Assembly: GCA_036351435.1 (NCBI GenBank) | Contig: JAZBPA010000106.1 | Location: forward strand, 1-5,410 | DNA: 5,410 nucleotides | Source: JAAUQA01 sp036351435 | GTDB taxonomy: Bacteria > Pseudomonadota > Gammaproteobacteria > Competibacterales > Competibacteraceae | Direction of reading: 5' to 3' | Shown: piece after piece, positions 1-5,410 of the stretch | How positions within the stretch are numbered: the stretch's first letter is position 1 | Layout of the letters: the number at the start of each line of letters is the position of its first letter | The notes under the pieces: model-generated | What the model was told of the DNA's origin: nothing | Database searches by the model: none | The model's input: only the letters and a program-made list of their open reading frames with translations | Translations under genes and position numbers: made by a program

Positions 1-1617
1 GGGGACAGATGCTTCAAAGTTCTCGACTACGCGAGCTACTCGGTCCCTTATTTCAATCTCACCAATATTAAAACTATGATATTTAATACGGCCTAATTGT
101 TTGAGATAACCATCCAAGGTACGGCGAGCTCGAAAGAATGGGTCAGAGAGGCCATAGGTACTCTGAAAGTCCTCATTCATGAGCGCTTGATAATAAGCTG
201 TTACTCGTTCTTTAAGTCTCGACTCAGATAATTTGGCGGGGTTTTCCTGTATAGCTGCGCGCTTATTTAGCTCTTCTAAGGAAAAATCGTAAGCTATTAG
301 GTCATGGTTCTTCATAGCATCGTCAGTGTAGCGTTTGGCTACCACATGCCAACGATCACCATATCTAACCAGCGACTTTGGAACCTTGAAATCTAAACCT
401 AGATTATATTTTCCTGGCTCACCAAGGGGTACTACTTTTTCCCAGGTTGCCCCGTAATCCGAAGAATAACCGACCCGTATATTACCCCGCACATCCCGCC
501 AATCCTCCCAAATCATCACGGCTTCTCCTTTGCCTGGACCAAAGGCGACAGAGGGCGTTTTGGCCAAGGTATAACGGATATTCTCCGGTCTGATTCTTTC
601 AGGGTCTACCCAAGTTGTCCCGTTATCGGCTGAACGAATGAGGTAAATATCTTCTTTGTCTCCAGGTCTTACTAATCGCCAACTGCCACTTAGCGCAATT
701 AATAAATGACCCTCTCCGTCTGAAGCCATATCAACGCGAGAAACATCCAAACCTTTGATGGCTTCGAAAGCAAACCGTTTCCAAGTATCGCCTTTATCAT
801 CGGAAAATACGCCTTCCAACAGGAGTTCAGAACCGTCACCGTAATGACCTAACCATAAGACAAACCAGCGCTCACCAGACTGGAAGGCCTGGAAAATGGG
901 ACTGATCGGTGGCGCGTCAGTTACCTTGGTGATCGGCCCAAAAGACTTATCTTGGCGGTTAAAGCGGCGCATGGCGATAACGAGTTGATTATCAATGGTA
1001 GTCCACGAAAATACGGGAATGGTCTCGTCATCAATGATCCAGGCGGGATAATAACCGGGCAAGACTCGCTCGATTTCTGACAGCTGCTGTTGATGATCGC
1101 CCTCAGCGTAGCGGAAATAAAGATGGTATTTTTGCTGAGTATCGGCAACGTCCTTTTCGCCATACCATAGCATATATGTCGTATTTTCTTGCTGAGCGAG
1201 TTTAAATCGGGTTAACGGCTCTGACTCATCCCCTGCGATGGGCTTAGGAGTGGGTGCAGCGTCAGCTGAGCCAGAAAGAAAGTAAATATTTTTTTGCGGC
1301 TGTTTAGCGCGCCACAGCATTATCATATCGTCAGCTGTGGGTGCTACTACCAGTCCAGACAAGGAGCTGGCTTGCTCAGATGGCTTAATTAATAACTCAG
1401 ATGCATCCGGGCGGCGTAAATGTAGTGCCGTATTCTCACCGCCGTAATACGCGGCCCATAGCTTACCTTGCTGGTCAATCACGAAATCCCAAAGCGCATG
1501 CTCAAGGATAGGTTTCTGAGTGAGTTTTTCTGCGTTAAATCCTTCGGCTTGCAGGGAAACGGTTACCAGTAACGAAAGTATCCCGAATAATATATTCTTC
1601 AATTTCAGCAACTTCAT
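1..1617 (-). CDS. Secreted Asp-box (BNR) beta-propeller protein with NTF2-like C-terminal segment, 3' end outside window
   Basis: The frame starts at an ATG (1617-1615) and stays open for 539 codons to the window edge, so the C-terminus is missing. Residues 1-24 form a Sec signal peptide: lysines, a hydrophobic core, then SLQA before Glu25. This implies export to the periplasm or beyond; there is no lipobox cysteine. Three Asp-box motifs (S-x-D-x-G-x-T-W) lie at residues 272-279 (SDDKGDTW), 329-336 (SADNGTTW) and 385-392 (SSDYGATW), spaced 56-57 residues apart as expected for successive propeller blades. Degenerate blade-like units rich in W and Y precede them from about residue 40, and one more follows, suggesting seven or eight blades. 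From about residue 463 the sequence changes to a helix-then-strand pattern (ERVTAYYQALMNEDF, later a GEIEIRDRVARVVENF strand stretch) resembling SnoaL/NTF2-like domains. Automatic annotation would probably say sialidase or exo-alpha-sialidase. I could not identify the FRIP motif or an arginine triad, so enzyme activity is unproven and a binding or scaffold role is equally possible. An AGGAG ribosome site lies upstream. Confidence 0.92.
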   Translation of the reverse strand, partial: MKLLKLKNILFGILSLLVTVSLQAEGFNAEKLTQKPILEHALWDFVIDQQGKLWAAYYGGENTALHLRRPDASELLIKPSEQASSLSGLVVAPTADDMIMLWRAKQPQKNIYFLSGSADAAPTPKPIAGDESEPLTRFKLAQQENTTYMLWYGEKDVADTQQKYHLYFRYAEGDHQQQLSEIERVLPGYYPAWIIDDETIPVFSWTTIDNQLVIAMRRFNRQDKSFGPITKVTDAPPISPIFQAFQSGERWFVLWLGHYGDGSELLLEGVFSDDKGDTWKRFAFEAIKGLDVSRVDMASDGEGHLLIALSGSWRLVRPGDKEDIYLIRSADNGTTWVDPERIRPENIRYTLAKTPSVAFGPGKGEAVMIWEDWRDVRGNIRVGYSSDYGATWEKVVPLGEPGKYNLGLDFKVPKSLVRYGDRWHVVAKRYTDDAMKNHDLIAYDFSLEELNKRAAIQENPAKLSESRLKERVTAYYQALMNEDFQSTYGLSDPFFRARRTLDGYLKQLGRIKYHSFNIGEIEIRDRVARVVENFEASVP

Positions 1618-1730
1618 TACTTAGAGCGGCTCCTCAATTCTAGCGATGGGTTTGATTAAACCTGTGAAAATCGAGTCAATATAAAGGAAGTTTCAAGGCA
1701 GGCTTATCAAGCGTTAAATTTTATCGGAAC
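1618..1730 (-). other. Leader region of the propeller gene, with a small inverted repeat
   Basis: This gap between the terminator of the secreted-protein gene and the ATG at 1617 must hold any dedicated promoter for the propeller gene. A TTGACT hexamer and AT-rich stretches are present on the minus strand (around 1673-1690), but I find no -35/-10 pair with good spacing, so no promoter is called. A perfect inverted repeat, GGTTT-4-AAACC, lies at 1649-1662. It could be an operator half-site pair or a weak RNA hairpin. Alternatively the gene depends on read-through of the upstream terminator. Confidence 0.4.
1630..1635 (-). promoter_or_regulatory. Ribosome binding site of the propeller gene
   Basis: On the minus strand this reads GAGGAG, 12 bases ahead of the ATG at 1617. 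The spacing is a little long, but no better start lies nearby, and the protein starting at 1617 begins directly with a signal peptide, which supports this start. Confidence 0.65.
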
Positions 1731-1762
1731 AAAAAATTAGGGGCTACAATTGTAGCCCCTAA
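1731..1762 (-). terminator. Intrinsic terminator of the 404-residue secreted-protein gene
   Basis: Positions 1737-1762 form a perfect 26-base palindrome: arms TTAGGGGCTAC and GTAGCCCCTAA around an AATT loop. On the minus strand it is followed at once by six T residues (1736-1731). It begins 22 bases after the TAA stop at 1785. An 11-pair GC-rich stem plus a U-tract is a classical Rho-independent terminator. The T-run exists on the minus strand only, so it acts in one direction and separates this gene from the propeller gene downstream. Confidence 0.93.
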
Positions 1763-1784
1763 TATCAACTAGCTGAAGCGCTGC

Positions 1785-2999
1785 TTAGAAGAATCTGCAA
1801 GCTTCCGGATAGTCACTCGCGCTACCCAGTAAGGGGCAAGGCGAATTCATGTCATTGACTTCTGGAATACGCCACACACCAAGCAGATCACCCGGAACTG
1901 ACTCCCTGATACCTTTCCGCAGCCAGAGGCTGTTATTGAAGGAACCGGGGAAGTCAACAGGCTCGCCATTGATGGTTTCAAGCTCTTCATTAAACTCGAG
2001 TTTGATCGCGATAACCTGATTAGTCTCATCACTACCAGATGCACTGGAGACCAGATTGGTCCAACCGCCAAACGGCAGCTCATTCAGCGCGGCTGTGGTA
2101 ACCATCGTTGCAGCATCAACACCGGCAACGCAAGTCACTTTCATCTGAATCTGACCGGAGACAGGGTTCTCATCACGATCATACATAACATCCAGCGTCG
2201 AAACTGTAGGGTCATTCACCGCAAACCGAATAGTAGCGGTCAGGTCGCCCCGGAGTTGATTCGTGGACACAGGGGTCACGAACAGGCGATTCTTGAACTC
2301 ACCGCCCAATTCAGAGAAGGGATGGAACACAACCGGCGTATCGCTATTGGCCAATACTTCGCCTTCAGTTTCCAACTTATCGGAAAAATCATACGCCGTG
2401 ATACGAGTGATTACGGGAGGGTTATCAACGTAGATCCCAGCAGGATTATAAGCCCGATAACCCCACGCTGCGCCCGATCCCAGCTCAACGATTAACGCCT
2501 CGCCGTACATGCTCTCTTCAACGTTAGCCGCAGTGGGGGTCAAGAAATCATTGTTGTCCACTACCGCAAAAGCACGTGCGGGTTTAACAGTACGCAGAGA
2601 AGCGAAGTTATCTGCAGGGCCCAAGTAGCGGGCATTTTCCTGACGGTCAGCAGGCTCAAACAGCACGTGGTTAGTTTCCGCTCCAACCACGCCACCGACA
2701 TCGAAGGTGACCAAGTCATTCGGGCTCGAGGGACGGCGTACGTTAACTTCCTCGCAGGTAGAGGTTTTACTCTCTGCAGCAGAGCCGCTCTTGTAGTAAT
2801 ACCGATAATGCAGCTCGTCGACACTGGTTCCAGACAAGTCATCTGCATCGTTAACCACACTCAATAAAGTGGTAACAGTGTTGCTGACCACGACATAGGG
2901 GAATAGAATTTCATCCGCCTGAGCCGCACTCATGCCGACTACCGATGCGCCTAAACCTACGGCAACTGCGGTCGCAATTTTTTTCGTCTTAAAGTTCAT
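1785..2999 (-). CDS. Secreted protein of unknown function, 404 residues
   Basis: I do not recognise a characterised family. The protein starts with a textbook Sec signal peptide: MNFKTKK, a hydrophobic core, and AQA at 26-28 before Asp29. The mature N-terminus begins DEILFPYVVVSNTVTTLLSVVN, a hydrophobic, beta-prone stretch. The rest looks like a beta-rich, clearly acidic globular or surface protein with no membrane segment after the signal. Four cysteines (82, 290, 388, 401) could form two disulfides, in keeping with an oxidising extracytoplasmic location. The last two cysteines sit in the final 20 residues, and the chain ends CRFF. A GTG lies directly before the ATG (3002-3000), but the ATG at 2999 is preferred because AGGAG is then 7 bases away instead of 4. 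The gene has its own strong promoter-like sequence and its own terminator, which suggests an abundant, separately regulated product. A surface-layer, filament, matrix or binding role is possible, but none is shown. The gene model is secure; the function is not. Confidence 0.93.
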   Translation of the reverse strand: MNFKTKKIATAVAVGLGASVVGMSAAQADEILFPYVVVSNTVTTLLSVVNDADDLSGTSVDELHYRYYYKSGSAAESKTSTCEEVNVRRPSSPNDLVTFDVGGVVGAETNHVLFEPADRQENARYLGPADNFASLRTVKPARAFAVVDNNDFLTPTAANVEESMYGEALIVELGSGAAWGYRAYNPAGIYVDNPPVITRITAYDFSDKLETEGEVLANSDTPVVFHPFSELGGEFKNRLFVTPVSTNQLRGDLTATIRFAVNDPTVSTLDVMYDRDENPVSGQIQMKVTCVAGVDAATMVTTAALNELPFGGWTNLVSSASGSDETNQVIAIKLEFNEELETINGEPVDFPGSFNNSLWLRKGIRESVPGDLLGVWRIPEVNDMNSPCPLLGSASDYPEACRFF

Positions 3000-3006
3000 C
3001 ACGTAG

Positions 3007-3011
3007 CTCCT
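3007..3011 (-). promoter_or_regulatory. Ribosome binding site of the secreted-protein gene
   Basis: AGGAG on the minus strand, 7 bases before the ATG at 2999. This optimal spacing decides in favour of the ATG over the adjacent GTG at 3002. The site lies between two AGCT tetramers (3005-3008 and 3016-3019) that could pair and partly mask it. Confidence 0.85.
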
Positions 3012-3080
3012 ATCAAGCTTCGACTAGGGGGTCAAAGAGAATCCCAGCACCATTCTAACGCGTACATGTAAGTTTGGATC

Positions 3081-3092
3081 ACGCTAGAGCGT
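3081..3092 (-). repeat. Inverted repeat in the leader of the secreted-protein gene
   Basis: A perfect inverted repeat, ACGCT-AG-AGCGT, lies about 17-28 bases after the predicted transcription start. It may be an operator or a short hairpin in the untranslated leader (about 110 bases from the predicted start near 3109 to the ATG). A second ACGC copy downstream (on the minus strand near 3064-3060) could compete for pairing with the GCGT arm. I recognise no known riboswitch class. Confidence 0.4.
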
Positions 3093-3115
3093 AAAGATAC
3101 TTCACTTGATTGTGG

Positions 3116-3143
3116 ATTTTACACAACAATTTGTTGCTGTCAA
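3116..3143 (-). promoter_or_regulatory. Sigma-70 promoter of the secreted-protein gene
   Basis: On the minus strand a perfect -35 box TTGACA (3143-3138) is followed after 16 bases by TAAAAT (3121-3116), a five-of-six match to the -10 consensus. The stretch upstream of the -35 (about 3144-3180) is AT-rich with T-runs, like an UP element. The predicted start of transcription is near 3109. All these features point to a strong housekeeping promoter driving the gene at 2999-1785. Confidence 0.75.
3124..3136. repeat. 13-base palindrome inside the promoter spacer, possible operator
   Basis: CAACAA-T-TTGTTG is a perfect inverted repeat with a one-base centre, lying entirely between the -35 and -10 boxes. 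A repressor bound here would block RNA polymerase. The position suggests regulation, but the sequence is simple and AT-rich, so chance is possible. Confidence 0.4.
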
Positions 3144-3317
3144 TACAATGAAGCATAAAAATACAAAATATCAGGCAAATTAACGGTCGCTGAAACAGTA
3201 AAATGCGACAAAATCACCCCCCTAACTAGCCTATTAATCATGGGTGGCAACCCGTAACCACCGAGGTGTTGTCGTTTCGCAACAAAGAAGATGGTCATCA
3301 ACTGCCAATATCACTAA

Positions 3318-3340
3318 GTCCCCTCTCAAATAGAAGGGAC
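3318..3340 (-). terminator. Hairpin overlapping the glycosyltransferase stop codon, possible weak terminator
   Basis: On the minus strand GTCCCTTCT and AGAGGGGAC pair over nine bases, with one G-U wobble and a five-base loop; the structure includes the TGA stop (3328-3326). No U-run follows, so on its own it is a poor intrinsic terminator. It may instead stabilise the 3' end of the transcript or assist Rho-dependent termination. Confidence 0.4.
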
Positions 3341-5410
3341 GTTAATCGGTTGTTTAGGTGATTTTCCGTTGGCTTCGGCTGTCCACATCAGCTCGAAAGC
3401 ACACTCCAGATGACACGCAAGACGCCCGGTATTAAACAGGGGATGGCTGCGACGGTTATTATTGAGGCGAATGCGTAACTCTGCCAATTGCTCTGGAAGA
3501 TTCACCCAAGCCACAGCTGCGTTGACGTAATCTTCCAACCTGTCAGTAACCAATTCCGATAATCCTATTGCAAAAAGCAAGCTAGCGCAAACCCGCGCGG
3601 GGAAGGTTTCTCCACACAAAGTCAAGACGGGCAACCCCGCCCACAGCGCATCGCTGGCGGTAGTATGCGCATTATAAATGAATGTGTCCAGGAACAAGTC
3701 GGCCAACTGATGACGCTCCAGATGCTCCGGTTTAGGTAATCGTGGAGCAAAGATCAAGCGTTGTGGATCGACGGCCTGCTGCCGTGCTGCATGGCGCAGA
3801 TGATGACGGGTGTGCTCGTCTTTATCCAATAGCCACAGCACGCTGTTTGGCGCCCGCTGTAAAATACGCATCCAGGCAACGAAGGTACCGGGTTCGATTT
3901 TGTTGCTGGCATTGAAGCAACAAAATACGAAGGCGTTCTCAGGTAATCCTTGATCTGAGCGAGTTAAACCCGTCGTCGCAATCGGCTGGGAATCATCGTT
4001 AACTTGGTAGCAGTCCGGTAAATAGACTGGAACCTCGGTATAATGCTGTTGATTGTCCTCGGGCAAAACTACCCGGTCGGCAATAATGTAATCGATAAAT
4101 TCTGCGCCCATAGTCCCTGGATAAGCTAAATAACTCGCTTGTACCGGTGCCGGACGCAAAGCGAAAATCTCAGGTCTGGCGTGGCGAATGTAGCCGCTCA
4201 AATCCACCAATATGTGTATTCCATCCCGAGCTATCTGCTGTGCTGCTTCTGCATTCGATAGTGACGCTAAGTCTAGAAAGTGATCGCAGGCTTTGGCAAT
4301 ATCTTGCCGGTAAATGCTGCCGTCATCTGGCACCAAGCTGTAGCCAAACACTTCGAAGCGCTGGTGATCGTGGTGTTGAAACAGCGACCGGGTCAAGTGC
4401 GCTGTGGGGTGTTCGCCGAAACCGGTAGAAACGTAGCCGATCCGTAGCCGCGCATGGTTGGCATTAACAGAATGAGTGATCTTCAAGTCTTTGCACGTCT
4501 GAACTAAGCAACGTTCAATCTGTTGCGCGCGATTTTGCGCTGCTATCAATTGTAATTGCGGTTCGCAGGGTAAGCTGAGTAACCGAAAAGGTTCCAGGGG
4601 GGGAAGCGGTTTACCGTTGCGGGCGCGAGTGCTTAGATCGTCGAGTTCGGCGCGCATCAGATGGTAGTGTTGCCAGTCGCAATCGTCCAACGCGTCGCAT
4701 AAGGCATTGAAATATAATCTCTCAGGCGTATAACCCATCGCTACCGCATCGACCGGTACCCAAGCCGAGGGTAGATAAAATTCCCACGCTCGAAGTTCGT
4801 CAGGATAACGATTCCGCAATTCGCGCAGCACACTCTCAGCTTCATCAAAACGTCCTAAAGCCGACAGAGCTTGCGCCTTGTTACCGAGCGCATCGAACTC
4901 CACGGGGCTTAACGTGGCCAATTTGGCAAGCGTTGTCAACGCCTCTTCATAACGGCGTAAATGGAGCAGCACGGTGGAACGGTTTAACAACAAATCCGCT
5001 GAATTCGGAGTTAAGGCTAAACCTTGTGATAGTGCTTCCAGTGCCTGCTCGTAGCTCCCCAATTGCACTAACAAGGCGGCTATTGCAGAAAAGGCGTGAA
5101 ATCGTTTAGGCCGGGGCAAGTTGCGTAAGTGCAGTATGCTAGTGAAGGTTTCTAACGCTGCATTGTTTTTTCCTAGCAAATACAATACGTCGCCCTTATG
5201 CAACAACACATCCCCATTGCGGGGGGCCAGTGCCTGAGCGTGATTAATGGTTGTTAACGCCTCATCCAGGCGTTGGCACTGCCGACAAGCAGTGATCTTG
5301 CCCAGCAACAGTTCGATATGATTGGGCTTTAAGGCAAGCGCTTGATCAAATGCTGTGATCGCCTGCTGAGGTGATCCCAGTTCCAGGTTGATCCGCCCTA
5401 GATTCCACCA
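3326..5410 (-). CDS. TPR-containing O-GlcNAc-transferase-like glycosyltransferase (GT41, SPINDLY/OGT type), 5' end outside window
   Basis: The frame is open from the window edge to the TGA at 3328-3326, giving 694 visible residues. The true start lies beyond 5410. A start near 5308 is wrong, because the 34 codons before it read as another TPR unit (WWNLGRINLELG...AITAFDQALALKPN). About six TPR helix pairs fill visible residues 1-205, then a linker leads to a Glyco_transf_41 catalytic domain from about 320 to 680. Residues matching known OGT contacts are present: the GEHPTAHL histidine (334), DGIHIL, FALRPAPVQASYLAYPGT, the lysine of NKIEP (504), PKPEH (Lys560), and HTTASDALWAG (His582, Asp587). 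The human Gln839 and Tyr841 positions are Ala501 and Asn503 here. The long intervening domain of animal OGT is absent, as in bacterial homologues. Family members transfer a sugar, usually GlcNAc or fucose, from a nucleotide donor to Ser/Thr of proteins in the cytoplasm; HMW1C relatives modify Asn. Donor and target are unknown here. The neighbouring exported proteins are possible but unproven clients. Confidence 0.95.
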   Translation of the reverse strand, partial: WWNLGRINLELGSPQQAITAFDQALALKPNHIELLLGKITACRQCQRLDEALTTINHAQALAPRNGDVLLHKGDVLYLLGKNNAALETFTSILHLRNLPRPKRFHAFSAIAALLVQLGSYEQALEALSQGLALTPNSADLLLNRSTVLLHLRRYEEALTTLAKLATLSPVEFDALGNKAQALSALGRFDEAESVLRELRNRYPDELRAWEFYLPSAWVPVDAVAMGYTPERLYFNALCDALDDCDWQHYHLMRAELDDLSTRARNGKPLPPLEPFRLLSLPCEPQLQLIAAQNRAQQIERCLVQTCKDLKITHSVNANHARLRIGYVSTGFGEHPTAHLTRSLFQHHDHQRFEVFGYSLVPDDGSIYRQDIAKACDHFLDLASLSNAEAAQQIARDGIHILVDLSGYIRHARPEIFALRPAPVQASYLAYPGTMGAEFIDYIIADRVVLPEDNQQHYTEVPVYLPDCYQVNDDSQPIATTGLTRSDQGLPENAFVFCCFNASNKIEPGTFVAWMRILQRAPNSVLWLLDKDEHTRHHLRHAARQQAVDPQRLIFAPRLPKPEHLERHQLADLFLDTFIYNAHTTASDALWAGLPVLTLCGETFPARVCASLLFAIGLSELVTDRLEDYVNAAVAWVNLPEQLAELRIRLNNNRRSHPLFNTGRLACHLECAFELMWTAEANGKSPKQPINVPSI

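Larger units (their letters stand above)
3003..3325. other. Intergenic region between glycosyltransferase and secreted-protein gene
   Basis: About 320 bases without a convincing protein gene on either strand. Reading on the minus strand, the part after the glycosyltransferase stop holds two stem-loops. The first, at 3284-3267, has arms TGTTGCG and CGACAACA with a one-base bulge and an AAA loop. The second, at 3262-3243, has GGTGG pairing with CCACC around a 10-base loop. A weaker GTCGC/GCGAC pair lies at 3209-3186. None is followed by a U-tract. Next come the AT-rich promoter area (3180-3116), the leader with the ACGCT/AGCGT repeat, and the ribosome site. Confidence 0.6.

Noticed and set aside
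921..1163. Minus-strand open frame of 80 codons
   Set aside because: It lies in a different frame inside the long signal-peptide/Asp-box gene (1-1617), has no recognisable domain, and is a shadow.
2256..2867. Plus- and minus-strand open frames within the secreted-protein gene
   Set aside because: They overlap a well-supported gene with signal peptide, ribosome site, promoter and terminator, and their translations show no domain features.
1785..2999. Outer-membrane beta-barrel, suggested by the terminal Phe
   Set aside because: The last residues (DYPEACRFF) lack the alternating hydrophobic pattern of a terminal barrel strand, and two cysteines lie near the end.
3000..3002. GTG as start of the secreted-protein gene
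   Set aside because: It adds one residue only and lies just 4 bases from AGGAG; the following ATG at 2999 has the better 7-base spacing.
3003..3115. Cyclic-di-GMP or other known riboswitch in the leader
   Set aside because: No conserved core of a riboswitch class I know is visible, and the hairpins are short.
4147..4428. Plus-strand open frame of 93 codons
   Set aside because: It is antisense to the catalytic domain of the glycosyltransferase, and its translation is low-complexity and unlike a protein.
5306..5308. Start codon of the glycosyltransferase at 5308
   Set aside because: The codon is TTG inside a TPR unit, and the same frame continues open to the window edge with TPR sequence, so the true start is outside.

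Overview
The window looks like a piece of chromosome from a Gram-negative proteobacterium, probably a free-living, perhaps aquatic gammaproteobacterium. The clues are two classical Sec signal peptides, sigma-70 style promoter elements, AGGAG-type ribosome binding sites, intermediate base composition, and a bacterial-type TPR/O-GlcNAc-transferase-like enzyme. The exact taxon cannot be read from the sequence. There are three protein genes, all on the minus strand, so transcription runs from high to low coordinates. I saw no tRNA, rRNA, CRISPR array, insertion sequence or attachment site.

Layout in the direction of transcription. (1) 5410 to 3326: a GT41-family glycosyltransferase, with TPR repeats followed by an OGT/SPINDLY catalytic domain. 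Its N-terminus lies outside the window, and the open frame reaches the window edge without a stop. (2) 3325 to 3000: a gap of about 325 bases holding stem-loops just after the glycosyltransferase, then a strong-looking sigma-70 promoter with a small palindrome in its spacer, then a leader of about 110 bases. (3) 2999 to 1785: a 404-residue secreted protein of unrecognised function with a clear signal peptide and four cysteines. It is followed by a textbook intrinsic terminator at 1762 to 1731. (4) 1730 to 1618: a short leader. (5) 1617 to 1: a secreted protein with three Asp-box (BNR) motifs in a beta-propeller-like region, followed by an NTF2-like C-terminal segment. It is cut by the window edge, and its frame stays open for all 539 visible codons.

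The secreted 404-residue protein appears to be its own transcription unit, with a dedicated promoter and terminator, so the three genes are probably not one operon. A cytoplasmic protein glycosyltransferase next to two exported proteins makes a modification or surface-structure link worth testing, but nothing in the sequence proves it. The most unusual items are the propeller-plus-NTF2 architecture, the unrecognised secreted protein with its strong dedicated promoter, and the juxtaposition with a GT41 enzyme.
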